From NCBI GenBank assembly GCA_035222895.1, contig JAVYIG010007231.1, positions 41,254-105,253 of the forward strand: 64,000 nt of DNA. The letters are read 5' to 3'. The position numbers and the translations under genes were made by a program. Below the pieces are notes generated by a model that saw nothing but the letters and a program-made list of their open reading frames with translations, made no database searches and was not told the origin of the DNA. The stretch comes from Strongylocentrotus droebachiensis. Taxonomy: Eukaryota; Echinodermata; Echinoidea; Camarodonta; Strongylocentrotidae. Shown piece by piece: positions 12,201-27,200 of the stretch; the first letter of the stretch is position 1, and each line of letters opens with the position of its first letter.

Positions 12201-15200
12201 CTTGAGTGAGACATAGTGCATGTTTCCAAGTTATTTACATGTACAATATACATGAAGCACCTTCTTTCTCTGTTTCAAAATGTCCTTGTGTAGAACTTAG
12301 GATTTAGCGAAACAGTATGAGAATCATAATAATACTAATGGAGCGATTGAACAACAAAAGTTATATGCCTGATAAAATTCCATATGAAATTAATGAATAC
12401 CTCAAAGCAAAATTAGGAATAGTGAGTGGGTGAGTATGCTCTTACACCAGAGTTTTCACAAAATAGAGGAAACTAAGGTTCATTCCATCTCCTAAGAAGA
12501 GTAGTTTTCAGCTATTTATAGCAAAGAACACTGAAAGGCCTTGCATATACATTTGTTGAATGCTTTCACAGACTGCTCGACCCCCGAGTACTTTGACTTT
12601 CAACACTAGAGCAAATAGGTAGTATCCAAATCATGCAGTAGTTCTTGCCCCCTTCTTACCTTGTACAGCAGAGCGAGGTGCTTTGGAAGTTCTGCGTTGC
12701 GCATGAATGGTGTCATAAACTTGAAGAGACCTGTCAGTAGGCCTGCATACATTGGCCATCCCTATGGAAGGAATCAATGACAAATTCAATGAATGGCATC
12801 ATTTTTTAGCAAAGTCTTGGTTCGACCCTTCTAGTAATAATACTGATTGTTTGGTAATGTCTCAAACGTAGATTAGACTCCTATAACATTTTTAAGAAAT
12901 ATCTTTTGTAAGCTTACCTGTAATCACTTATATGACAAACACAAATCTACTGCACTGTAATTAACAGTCCAAATGTACATGTGATCCGAGTCAAAATTAT
13001 TTGAATTTTGGAAGACCTCTCGATCAGTGCAATATGCATCAAGACTTTTGAAAATCCAGAGCAATTTTGTGCCGTTCACAAAAAACGCTCACATATCCAT
13101 GCTACACGTCAATGAAGCAAAGAAGAGTGAACCTAGAAACCGTGAAGCAAATCAGTAGCTTTCTCTTTCAGAGGAGGGACACCAGTTGGTTTTTCCAGAT
13201 GAGCCTGACAAGAGACCCAGACATGTCGGAGCCTCATTTGTTATGTACAATATGAAGCCTGATAAAGACTGATATGGAAAGGTGCTATAGCCTGAAGACT
13301 GGCATCCCAGCAGGGGATAATCCCCTCTGTGACTACAACACACCTGCCAACCGCTGGAGTTCAAAAACTATATTCTTTCATCCTAAAAGTTGTATTTTAC
13401 TGACAAAAATTGTACTTAAAAAAACCATGGATCAAATGCCTCTTGCAGTTCCTACATACAGGAGTAATTTTATTTATGGATCATTGGTTGAATATGCATG
13501 ATTTCGTCATGACTAGTGTGTTCGATGAACCAATGAACATCCACAAATTGCCATTGAGAGATGCTTGTAGGATACTTAACAGGACAGAAAGGGCAATTTT
13601 GCCATTTAAAATGGCACACACATACACACAAAAAAATGTTTTGGAAAATCGTATTTACTTCTAAAAATCATAGGAAATACGATTAAATCGTACTGGTTGG
13701 CAGCTCTGCTACAAATCTTACCTCCAGTCTTACCTTCTGCTGTGGAAGCATGCCTAGCATCCTAGCAATGAAGATACGATGTGAGATCAGTTCCAGCCAG
13801 GCATACACAAAGCCCGGAGCCTTGGACGGTCTCAGTACATGAAGAGCATTGCTGAGAGAGATGGAGAATGGAATTATTACATAGGTGTTGCGGACTGTGA
13901 ACCACAAGGTACAGGGTTCAAAACCTGCCGCTGCACTAATGTCGATTGGCAAGGCATTAATCTACATTTGCATCACCTGACCCAGGTGTAGTGAGTGGGT
14001 GCCTGGTAGGATTCATTCCTTGTGTGCACTGAGCGCTACGGTTGCCGGAGCTAAACCCGGGGTAATAATACCCAAGTCCTTTGGAAGTGTTTAGAGACGT
14101 TAAAACAAGTAATATGTGCTCTACAAGAACGGCATGTTATCATTATTACCATCCCCTGAATGGTTTATAGTACTGTAAACCCTCACTCAGCTCTCTTATG
14201 TGTTTAAGATATGAATGTCATGCAAGATAACCTAATGCATTCAAGATGGGGGTTCATAACAAATGCTTCATTCTAAAGTGAAAATTCTCAGTCTGCTCTA
14301 TTACTGCCAATGTTATCCAAGGAAGACTTGTCTTTACTATGCGAAAGGACACAAATGTAGCGGTACCACATGCTAAATGCACAATTGATCAAAAAAATTG
14401 ATCATGGAAAATAAATCTGACTTGGAGACAGTAGTCTTTAGGATCATAAATGTACATATGGCTAGTATTCATTATAGAAGATTTTGTGCAGAAGACCATG
14501 AAAACAAGGGGGAGTTTTCTTTCACAGCGTTTGTCAGTCAACCCCCACAACGTTTCATTCACAATGCAATCGCATGACCATAGCTGGTCTTTATCTTAAA
14601 AATAGTGAAGCTTCATTTATAAGTCCAGGGGGGTGTTTCACAAAGATCCTAAGTTGAACTTATCTCTAAAAATGGACTTAAAAATTATGGAAAGCCGTTA
14701 GCATCTTTGAAATATTTTGTAAAAGTTATTTTGAAAGGCATAAAATGTTGATTCAAATCATTCATATTTTCTATTATCGAGGAGATTTCATATTCTTGAT
14801 GTAGAATTTATGAAAATTCTAAAATAATTTGAATATATTTTATCCTAAGGTTACAAATGGCTCTCAATAATTTTTAAGTCCAACTTCAACCTAGGATCTT
14901 TGTGAAACACCCCCCAGAATGCATAGCTAATGCTATGGTCACATTACCCAAAAGTAGGCTGCTCGGCGGCCGAGCGGCGAGTTTTTAACCAATTCTGCCC
15001 GGCGGCTGCCCGGCCACCGAGCGGCGGCCGCCCAGGCACCGCTCGATTTTAGGGCATCGCTCAGTCGCCGCTGAAGTTTTAGCGCGGAGTTAAAATTTGG
15101 GCGGCGCCTGCTCACTTTTCACTCGCCGCCCAAAATACGCTCGGTGCCTGGTAGGTCGCCGCCCGGACACCGACCTAATCGCTGGGCGATGCCTAATTCC

Positions 15201-18200
15201 AGCAGCGACCGAGCAGGCTACTGATCGGCCGGTCGCTGCTCAGATTTGTGACCATAGCTTTAGAGACTTACCAAAAAGCTGACATGACTTGAAAGTTGAT
15301 TGCCTCTAGGATCTGCTCTGGAGCATTGAGTTCCAGGAGAAGCATACTGAAGATACGATGGTAGGCTAGCTGATGGAACTCTGTCTGGCGTACCTCATGA
15401 TCCTGGAGCAGTACACCTGCTACAATACCCAATACCTAAGCAAGACATCAACAGTAAACATATTCAATTCAATTCATTTGCTCAACGATACAAAAATAGT
15501 AATTGTACAATACAATAGAACATATTGACATAATCATATATAAAGTTAACATATCGTTAGGGGCAACCAAAATAGATTACATTTTACAAAATTAACATCC
15601 ATTTTCATGCAAATTTTCTTCTTACATGTACATTATACGTGTGTAGTTTGGATAGGACTTCCTAAGAATGTCATATCAACCAAAGCTAAGCTTACTGATT
15701 CTTTGACAGGATTTGATAGAAATTGAACTTATTACACCAGGAGGGGAATTAAAGAGCAAAGAGATCCCTTGAACTTTCTGAGCAATGAATGATTTATCAC
15801 TATACATGGTTTCTCCCAGTGCTACCGCATGCAAGTGTAATCGATAGACCTTAGAAACTAGTAGACGGTACATCAACTTCACAAAGTGGAATATTCTAAA
15901 CTTTTCAAGCAAACATATAGCTCACTTTGTCACTTTTTGTCATTTATCTGAAAAAGGAAGTTTTGTATTTATTGAAGACAGGAACATAAATAGCATAAAT
16001 CAACTATACCATCAGTCCCTGGCAGTTTTTACTTAAAGCCCCATGCACTACTTATAGCTACTTGCGCCCTCTATACAGCAAACAATGCCTAATCGGTGAC
16101 CATTGGTCCCCTATGATCCTCTGTCTTATGTTAATTGAGAGCTTATTTGATGAGATAACCACCTGTCAGTGACCATGCAGGGAGGTCTAATCCCTCCTGG
16201 CCAAACCAGGTTGGTGAGGCTTTAACCACTACGACCTCTGACCTCTTACCTTATTGAGTAGGTTGATCTTGGTGACTGGGTTGGTAGCATCCCCGGAGTG
16301 CTTGACCAGCAGGGCAATGAGCCTTACGAAGGCATCCAGGGTCTGGAAACACTTGGCTCGGGTCAGGGCCTGGCTGTGGACCTGCTCTGCCAGGGCTCGG
16401 TAGCACACGTCCACGCAGAGCTCGATAGAGAGGCGGAAGAATCTAGTGATGAGGTCGTCCGTCTTCAGGATGCCTTGTTGGTGCATCTGTATGGCATGAG
16501 AGAAAAGTAAGGTCATATATTAATCTTGATGAAGTTGTTGACAGTTCTATACATAAATGCAATCAAATTACGTTTTATGAAGGAATAATTGCAAAACTGA
16601 TTGAAAAAAGTTTCAGTCAAGGAGAGAGATCAAGTCACGTTACTGGTTTACTCAATCATACTAAATACAACTTTCTATCCTGAGACTTAATGAACTACCA
16701 CATCTAAACTGCACTCGCTTTCACTGCCTGAACCATTCAAGACTGATAGTAAACTTTCACATGCAGCAGTTGCAACGGTGAGGTGTCCCGAGTGTTGATA
16801 TTTCATACGTGTGATCTCATAGAAATTCCTAATCATATTTACTGTGTATCAAAACAATTTTGTTGTCATTTTGTGTATCTGTCTGAAACCTTCTTCGTGT
16901 GAGGAAATAGCTTTAGTACATAAGATAAGTGCGGGTGCTTATGAATCAAAGCTTATCCAAGTGTAACAAATCTACCATGAATTTCCCATCCACAGGGAGT
17001 GTACCCAATACATCAACTCACCTGATTGACAAATGCCGAGAAGGCCTTGGTGCTGTCCTTGCCTCCAGCTGGCGAGTAGTACATGTTGACCCACTCCCTC
17101 AGGAGGTACTCTGTCTTCTCCCTCAGGCCTGGCGGGTCATCAAACTCACGAGCCTGGGAGATGCCAGAGTGCATCATAGATGTGGGACCACCGGGTGCCT
17201 TGTCTAGAAAGGCCGGGTCATGATTCTGCCTGACGAGCTCAATCAACTGGGGCAAACTGGGTGGAGATACACACAGATATAGAAATGTTTGAATCACTGG
17301 GAACGTACCATTAATCTTTTCCCTCATTGCCTCTCATGAATGAAACATTACAGAGCAAAAACGAGAGAGATAAATGATTAAATACTTCAGAAAAAGTCTC
17401 TATCCCTCTCTGATTCTACTGCCTCTACTATCTTGTTTTATGATTTAGTATAAGACATGTTCTAACAATAAACACCTCTAAGCACATACCTAATAGTAAT
17501 ACCCCATCTCTGTATCTCTCCTTTTTATTTTCTCTCTCTCTCCCTCTCTCTCTCGTTTGCTCCTCTTTCTAAATGTCCCCATTGTCTCTTTCTATCTCTC
17601 TTTCCCTTTCTATAATTCATTCTCTTGCTCCTCTCCTAGGTTTCCTACCCCTCGGGTGGATTCGGGCTCTGTGTGGCAATCCTAGCCAGCACATGGAGTG
17701 TGTTGTAGAGATCAGCTTCATTCAAGACGTTGCTCTGCTTCTCATCGATAAGGAATCGCTTGACTACGCTCATGGCGAACCCCACGGCTGCATAGTTGAG
17801 GCCGTTCTCCATGGACTGTAGGAATAATTAAAGGCATCGTTTAACAATGTTTCCATTTTTACAAATCCGAGATGCATGGCCCTACATGCTATCAGTGTCT
17901 GTGATATGGTGTAATATTGAAGCCCTACAAAAAAAAGCACTTCAAACTGATCATGAAGTGCCTCAAAAAAGTAAAAATCATTGAGTGACCGGTTTTACCA
18001 TACTCATTTTTCCCAATATAAAAAAATGTTTTTTCAATGTTTTTTTAAATTTTGATTTCCAATCATAAATATCTTGGTTATCAGACAGGCGATCGGCTTG
18101 TAAAAGTCATGGGATTCCTGACTGACCTAAAGGTTTATAATTATGATGGCAGCATGAGCTAAACCCAGGGGGGGGGGGGGCAGAACGAAGATGTAAAGTG

Positions 18201-21200
18201 ACTTACTGTGGCAATATGCATGTCAATGGTTTGAAGGTTGACAAGGTGTGTTCGTAACAGCTGTTCAATGGCATCAAGGTTGTACTTCCTCTCGCTGCTC
18301 GTCTCACAGACGACTCTGTATTAAATAGGAAGGATGAGGAAGATATAGAAAGCATGGAAAATGATAAACATGGGCTCTTCACAAAGGTAATGATTTACAT
18401 CATGTCTTCTCTTTTCAATCCTTGTTCCACTTCCTCCTTTTAAATTTACCTGACTGATAAGAAAGCCTGTGTAAGCAACCAGAGGAGCAAGGGACCTCTA
18501 CAAGGGACTTGGCAATAATAATGCCTTACCAATCAATGGGCACTAGTGCATCGACTTGGTTTTGAACCCGGGACCTCCGATTACAAGACCATTGCTCTAC
18601 AACTGAGCTATTGCGCCTCGTGTCTCAATCTCTAATTCTCATTCTTTATTCATTTCATACTGTTTATCTTCTTTATGAAAATATTGAAAGCTCCTCCATC
18701 AATCTAAAGTAGCAGTTATTTTTTCAAACAGCATACATAAAGGAGGTTGCATTCCATCCCATAAACTTGAATATCATCCTTTGGTTACTGCATGGGAAGG
18801 TTTGATCATAAAGAACTTGGCCATCAATGGTAACTACCATGGAAACCTTGATTTTGATTGGCTGTTGAGGCCTGTTACCAAGGTAGTTGCCATTGATGGC
18901 AAAGTTACCATCAATGGTAAGTTTTATGCAACAGGCCCTTTTGATCCACTGTGCCTGGCAGAAGATGCGCAGTGGACAGATCTACTTTCTTTTTCAAAAG
19001 CATTCCAAAGTTTTTGACAGTTCTTCAACTACATTTTCACATTTTTTTTATGAACAACAATTTTGATGATGTAAAGAAATAATAACGATAATAATGAACG
19101 TTATTTGTATAGCGCATATCACTAACACAAAGAAAGTCCCTATGCGTTTAGAAAAGAAGGAAATATAGATAGGGCGGAATAGAAATGAACATTTATGCCT
19201 GATACATGAACATAATAAATTACAAACAATAATGATACACAATTCCTATATAGCATAAATGTACATGTAATAGATTGTACATTCAGGTAATACATATTTC
19301 AAAATGAAAATTAAATGAAAATTAAATTAAATTAAACCTGCCTACATACCTGGTGACCTGCTTGTTTGTCCATTGTGGACCATAGGCTCGCTGATCTTGG
19401 AGTGACTTGAGAACTAGGATGTGGGCATCCCTGTAGCGCAAGGCTGCATTGGGGTCAAGGGAACTGACCGTGTAGCCTTCCAGAAGACCTTCAACAGCCT
19501 GGAGAGATCAACAGAAAACAAGACTTGGATTGACAAGTTGGTTCAAAATAAATCCAACCAAATCCAGAGTATTTGGTATAGTGCCCAGGCTTTCCTTGCA
19601 ATGACGAAGCACTTCACACTTTGCACTTCTTAAAAAGACCAGAGACCCGTTTCACAAAGCTTTTTTTCAATGACAAATGACAAAAATTAGTGACAAATCT
19701 GCTGATAACCAATCAGAGGCAAGGATTTCAGTAGCTTATAACAAAATTGTCATTTGTCAAAGATGACAAGTTTTGTGAAACGCCCCCCAGTTCCATCAAT
19801 GTTGTTCAACATAATACGTGGGCTGGAAAGATTTGTTCTGTTCCATAGATGAAGTCGTCTTGATGGTGATGGTTAGTTGTTCTAAAGCTTAGGATTTGGT
19901 TCAAAAACTGATTTTGTATACATTCTTAAACTACAGGTTACATGTTTTTCAATACTATACAGTGCGTCCCAGAAAAAACGAAACCGAGAAGTATCGATGT
20001 TTTATCATAACTTAATCACAACCATAATTAATGAATGATACATATTTGGAAAGCTTAGAGTCTCCTCTTTCAGTTGATGCTACTCAGATGATGCATATTT
20101 CACACATGAGTGATTAAAAGCAATTTGAAGGAAGGAAACCAAAAATACATTTGGCGGGCGGTATCTGAATTTCGAAGAAAAATTCACATTTCTAGAAAGT
20201 TGAGGTTCTGCCCTTTCATATGACACCTCAATCAGGAAAAATGAGCGAGGAATAACAAAGTTCTGTATGTTTAAAGTAGCCCTTACATTTTCATAATTTT
20301 ATCAAACGAATTCGTTTTCACTGGGTGCCTGACGTAGCAAAAAGCAGATTTGACAAAAGACTTAACTCCGTTTCGTTGACATTCAGCCATGCATGAAGAC
20401 GCTCGTCTACGGCTGATTGTCAACGAACCGGAGTTAAGTCTTTTGTTAATTTCGTTTATTGATACGGCAGGCAGCCAGTGAAAACGAATTCGTTTAATAA
20501 AATTATGGAAATGCAAGCACTACTTCAAACAAACAGAACTTTGTCATTCCTCGCTCATTTTTCCTGATTGAGGTGTCATATGAAAGGGCAGAAACTCAAC
20601 TTTCCTGAAATGTGAATTTTTCTTCGAAATTCAGATACCGCCCGCCAAATGTCTTTTTGGTTTCCTTCCTTCAAATTGCTTTTAATCACTCATGCGTGAA
20701 ATATGCATCACGTGAGTAGCATCAACTGAAAGAGGAGACTCTAAGCTTTCCAAATATGTATCATTCATTAATTATAGTTGAGATTAAGTTATGATAGAAC
20801 ATCGATACTTCTCGGTTTCGTTTTTTCTGGGACGCACTGTATAACATTTGTACTCCAATGAAACCTGCTCAAGTGACATGTTATCCAAGATGAATCACTA
20901 ATACCTTATCTGAGAAATCCCCTTTCAATTCAATTGTTTTATTTTTCCAAATCATTAACAAATTTACATCAAAAACATTTACAAATACAATTCATGTACA
21001 GAAAGGGGAACCCCAAAAAAGCAAAAGCTTGTGTTGTGGGTTGAAAAGTTCACTCAGTACATTATCATAATCAAACTGTGTACATAAATGAAAAGTTAAA
21101 AAAATATTCCAAGGTTTCACTTACATTGTACAAAACTGACAAATCACCGATCATAAATCACCACACACATCCACGCATACAATCAATCATACGTAAGAAA

Positions 21201-24200
21201 GCAGTTGTTCAAAAATCTCCCCAAAAGGAATCGAGTTATTTGTTGGTGTCCCCTTTCCTGTGTATGACATTCCATTCATTTTTACAAAGAATATCTCACC
21301 TTCTGCAGGCAAGCAAGTGCTGTGACGATCTCCCTTGAGTTCCTGGCTACCATGACAGACTCTAGGAGGGCATGTAAGATCTGGATATGCTGGGACTGAG
21401 GCATAACCTGACTGATGAACTGTAAGTGTTGGTCGATCTCAGTAATACACTTGTCGTAGATCTGGGTGATCTCGTCGACAGCGTAAGACTGTAATGGAAA
21501 AGAGAATAAAGTATACAATAATATTTACAAAATACATTTTATGAGACAGAAAAATGTATGTATGGGATAAAAAAAAGGGACTTTTTCTTTCTTTTTTGTA
21601 ATCCAGATTTTTAGGATTCTGTAAGTTTTCATTTTCATTTTTGGTAGGATTCTTCTTGTTATATAAATAATAATAATAATATAATTTGACAGGCAATGTA
21701 TACATGATTCTGTTGATAACTGGAATATTTCAATATTGATAATGCCATTGCCAGACTAATTAACTCATGATTTCATATGATTGAGTGTTGTTGAAGACTA
21801 ATGTACATGCATAAACCATAGCATTTGAAAAATAATTGATAATGTTTCTGTTGATAACTGCAAGTGTGTTTCATTATCATTAATGATAAACTTATGATTT
21901 TATATGGCTCAGTGTTTTGGCAAACTAACATATACTAATGTGATCATATAAGTGGTGTCTACATGACTGTTGAGAAATGCCAATGGGTTTAATATCAGTC
22001 ATACCATTGTTAAAGTAAAGAATAATGTCATATCATCAAACAGTTTTTAGTTGTCTTTTCTCAGATATAGTCTTCCAACTAAAAATATCTCACTTTCATA
22101 GAAAAACATACAACAGATTTGTAGTAAACTATTTTTTCATAGGTAAATTCAATGTCAAATACAAAAGACTGCAAAACAACTACACTTATTTGGCTTCCAT
22201 GAAAGCATCAAATTTTTTTAAACTACAAAAAAACTTATGAACTACAATATCATGTGACCTTCTGATACAGGTTGATAAAACCTTGTAAAATTGGGCTTGA
22301 TATTTTAAATATATATACAGTCAAACCTGCTTTAGTGACCACCTGTCTACAAAGACCACCTGTCTACAACAAGCACGTTTTTTGTTTCCCTAGAAAATCG
22401 TTTCTCATTGAAACATGTACTAAAGGAACCTGTCTACAACAAGCACATTTTTTGTTACCCTTGAAAATGGTTTCTCATTGAAACATGTACTAAAGGAACC
22501 TGTCTACAAAGACCACCTGTCAACAAAAAGCACATTTTTTGTTTCCCTTGAAAATGGTTTCTCATTGAAACATGTACTAAAGGAACACCTGTCTACAACA
22601 AGCACATTTTTTGTTTCCCTTGGGCGGTCGCTGTATACAGGTTTGACTGTAGTTCTATGTGAGGTTTAGACAGTAAGTGCAGATACCATACCTGGGTAAG
22701 TTTAGCTAAAAAACCCGGTGGTTGGTTTGCTTCTGGTGTGGGTAGGAAGCCTGGAATGCTGCGAGCAAACTCCTCATAGACAGCTATCTGACCCTGAGGG
22801 ACTCCTCCAACCTGCAGGAACAAAGAATCATTATGAATTTTTTTTATGAATTTATTTATTCACCGTAAAACTTACATCAGCTTAAAAAGACTGCTTTTCA
22901 GCAAGTCCGTGTTAAATACAGATCATATACAGTAGACTCCAGATTTAGTATAAATACATAGGAAAAACTACTTAAAGATGACATACATGTATATTATACA
23001 CAATTTAATAAAAAGCTAGCGCATCAAATGAAAATAACAAACATAGATATGTGCTATAAAAAGTGTAAATTTAATTAATAGGCTGCGACTGAGAAAGGTT
23101 GAAAGGTTACGACTGAGAAAGTGGTTCATATAAATCAATTTTGTACAATCTGGCAATTGTGGATACAAGGGTAGCACTCTTCCGAACATAAGTTCACTGC
23201 CATTCAAACAGATGTTGTCAGCCAACTAAAGGGCTGTATTTGTATGAAGCCCACAAACTGTGTTTCTCGGGCATTGACACCTTTGCTTCGATTCATTTTT
23301 ACTACAGTAAAGCTAGAGTGCTAATATTTTTTGTAGATTATAAACAGGTCTACACGCAAATAAGAACATTCATGAGTGTACTGAATTGTTTTGTTTAATC
23401 ATAGGTTTGTAGATCATATATGAAACTTTAAAACTGGGCCAGTCTTATAAAGAGTTTGAATTAGTCCAAATGGATAACAGTTTATAGCAAACTTGAGCAT
23501 ACATGTAATGAAAGGCATGATTGTAACTCTTTAATGGATTGAAGGACTTAGAATACTGAAGCCAGCCACCTAAAATGAGAAGTCAATGTTACTATTAATT
23601 TGTAGCTTCTGTATTTCTCACCTTTAATCTAATCTGTTCCGGCATCCTCTCTGCCTGGTATGTGAGGACCACCGGATCACAGTAGCGACGGTTCTCGTTC
23701 CTAGCGTGCTTCCGGAGCTCGATCTCGGTGGCGAGTCTCCGGTCCATCTCGGGGATGGCCTTCTCTACAGCACACTTCTGGATGAAGCAACAAGCCAGTT
23801 CCACATTGTCGTTGGCAACCACAGATGCGGCCTGTTCTATCAGCTCCTTCTGCTGTTGAGTACCGCCCTAAGGAAATATAGATGGAATGTAATTTATTTA
23901 TTTATTTATTTATGTCTTCTTTATCAAAGCAGGGTGGTCCCATTTAAGCCGCAAGGCCTGCTTTTCAAGGGAGCCCTGCTGTAACAAACAAATCACATTT
24001 CAAATATCTTACAATACACATAAAAATACACAAAATATACAATAAAAACATAATATAAACAAGCTATATAACATTTCATACAAATAGGAAATTAGATGAA
24101 AATGGAAGAGAGAGAGAGTAAACGAGAGAGAGAGTAAACGAGAGAGAGAGAGAGAGAGAGAGGGTGGTCGGAATACTTCTTGTAAATGATCGCAAAATAG

Positions 24201-27200
24201 AAGAAGTCAATTAACCCACTTGAATTTCACAGATATTTGGGTTAAAAATGTAAGTTGAAACAGAAGTGTCAATACCAGTGCTAATGACAGTAGTTACCTT
24301 GAGGGCTGCTATGCAGGAGAGTTTGAAGTTGTTGATGATACTGAAGATGAGTGGTTCGTGGCATGTGATCATAGCCATACCAGCTGTCAGGTTACGCACC
24401 ATGTGATGGGCGGCAAGGCGCATACGATTCTCCTCAGGATCAAGAGCAAAGTCCTGGATAAAGAAAATAAATATTCATTAAAAATCTCGACCATAATCTT
24501 CCAGCTTAAACTACGGAATGAGCCATAATTACATCAAACCACATGATCAATGCCATCATCTACCATAAAAATAGCACCCTCTTTATATAATTACACCTTT
24601 AACGACACATAGAAGTGGGCTTTTATGAGGAATCTGACACCATTTAGGCATTTACCCAATAACAAGTGTTGTCAATCACCAGTACTAGCCTTCAGTTTTA
24701 TGACCAACAGGCTTTATGTAATGCTCCATCTTTCCCCATATGGTAAAGTCCTAATCTGACATTTGCGTCACCCAATGACTCTCCAAGAAATGAGGGGGTA
24801 TTTCTTGATTGGCCTATGGGTTTGCTGTGTTCAAGACTTGCACACTCATTAATGGTATTTCCACCAAGTCTGGTGTCTGCGAATTATGACCTTCTGCACA
24901 TGGAAACTGACTGCCCACTCCCTTTAAAGCCCCACTGCACTACTTATTATATTTGCGCCCTCTATATAGCAAACAATGCCTAAGCGATGAACGTTGATCC
25001 CCCATGATCCCCCTTGTCTTATGTTAATTGAGAGCTGAGTTGATGAGATAACCACCTGCCAGTGACCATGCAGGGAGGGCTAATCCCTCCTGGCCAAACT
25101 AGTGCAGACAGGCTTTAAGAGTTGTTTGGACCCTATCTTCACCTATAAGTTTCATCTTGATGTGTCATAAATGCCTCTTCATCATTTGTTTGAATCATCC
25201 TCCAATTTGGAGATATCACAGGCCAGGTCAAATCAATGAATAAACAATTATTTGAACATGGCTTATACAGTATGTAAGGATTATAGGAGACTTTCAACAA
25301 CAAAAAATCTCAGTCTTCTTTCATTGTGAAGACAATGCTATAAGCAAATCCAAATATCTTGCATCAATCTAAAGCTTTAAATATATGTCATCAACTAATG
25401 CCACAAGTACGCATTCAATTGAAGGTCTTGCGATCCAATTGGACCAGTCAGCTTTTAGAAGTAAGAACACAGCCATTAGATATCAAATATCAACCAAGAC
25501 GTAAACTGACCTTCTTGACGATCTGTTCACAGGTGCTGAGGGCAATCTTGATGGAGCGGTCAACCACGGGGTGTACCAGCTCCTGGACGGCTCTCTCCAC
25601 GGCTGGACGCACACAGTTACGCAGCTGAGGGTGGGCCTGGAAGATGGCCAACTGTAATGGACAGAGGTAAAAATTGGAAATGATTTACTCTGCTATCTGC
25701 ATGTTAACTGTCACTGTCTGACATGCTTTCTGTAATTCATGATAATAAATCTCCACTCTTTTATCTAACTGCCCGCTACTTGCATCACGAGTATTACTTC
25801 TAGTATTTTCAATAGTTTTTGCGTGTGTTTAAGGAATATTGTAAGAAGCTGTATCCTTTTGTCATCAACATAACAATCATCAATTGAGGGATGCGTTGAC
25901 CCAGCGCATATGTAAATATAATTTAACGATTGATATGAAAATGGTGCAAAAATACCTAAACTACAAGCTTCAAGAAGTGTAGCAATGACTGATTTCAGGG
26001 CAAGAACTTTGGCAATGTGGAAAATCCAGGCTTGCTTTTTATTTCATTTTTTACAACATGTATCAGTAAAAATTGCTCAATCTTTTTTAGCGTGAAATGT
26101 TCTGAAAAATAAGACTTGCAAAATCTGCAAAGTTTCTGAAGTACAGTAAAGATCATAAATGAGGCAGTTTCTAAAAGATGATCTGTTTCTTACTGACCTG
26201 TGCGTTGACTGTTGTGAGAGGAGCTATCCCTGTCAGGGCTGAGGTGTTGAGATCTTGGAAGCTGAACTGAGGAACGGGCGCCTGTGAGGCAGACAAAGAC
26301 GGAGTGGGTGGTGTGGGCACTGACGACGCAATACCTGTATGTTGAGAACCATATCAAATTGCCTCAATTACACAAGACGATAGACTAGTACACTGTACCT
26401 GAATGCAGTGTGACAAAGTAATCCAGGGGGGTGTTTCACAAAGATTTGAAGCCAAACTTAACTCTAAATATGGACTTAAATATTATGGAGAGCCATTTGT
26501 AATTGTAGCCTTATAATGAAATATTCAAAAGCAAAAATTCAAATATTTTAGACTTTTCATAAATTCCACATCAAGAACATGAAATCTCCTTGATAATAGA
26601 AAATATGAATGATTTTAATCAACATTTTGTGCTTTTTAAAATAACTTTTTAAAATAATTTCAAGGATGCTAACGGCTTTCCATAATTGGTAAGTCCAACT
26701 TAGAGATAAGTTCAACTTAGGATCTTTGTGAAACACCCCCAGGCATGAAAGTGTCATGGTGTAGTGGTTCATTTACTTGACTTGCAATTGAGAGGCTAAG
26801 GATTGAAATCCAGCCTGGCACCAATGTCGTTTTGCAAGATCATTAACACACACACACACACACACATACTCTCTAGCATGTCTGGCACCGCTACTGACTA
26901 TGTGTCAAATCAACGTTGCGATAGTACCGTTATGGTAGCCACATTATAGCCAGAGTAATAATACTCATGTGTGTACACACAAAACCACTGTAGGGGTGTC
27001 GTGATCTAGTGGATACGTCACTGAGCTCTTTGAGTCACGTTGCTGCACTAATGTCCTTTAGCAAGATATTAATCTACATTTGCCACCCTCCACCCAGGAG
27101 AAATAACTGGGTATCTGGTAGGAACAAATTCCTTGAATGCAATAGCGCATCATCATGGCAGCTCATGTAATAATATGATACTTTGTATTAAGCGCAGTAA

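Noticed and set aside
13674-13733. Alternative exon 39 donor (second GTAAGA 15 nt downstream)
   Set aside because: Using it would insert five residues not found in the family between PQQK and GWPMY; the first donor joins perfectly.
15465-15600. Possible LINE 3' ends (similar AT-rich tracts near 20926, 23895 and 46440)
   Set aside because: AATTCAATT-type similarity is too weak and AT-rich to assign an element by eye.
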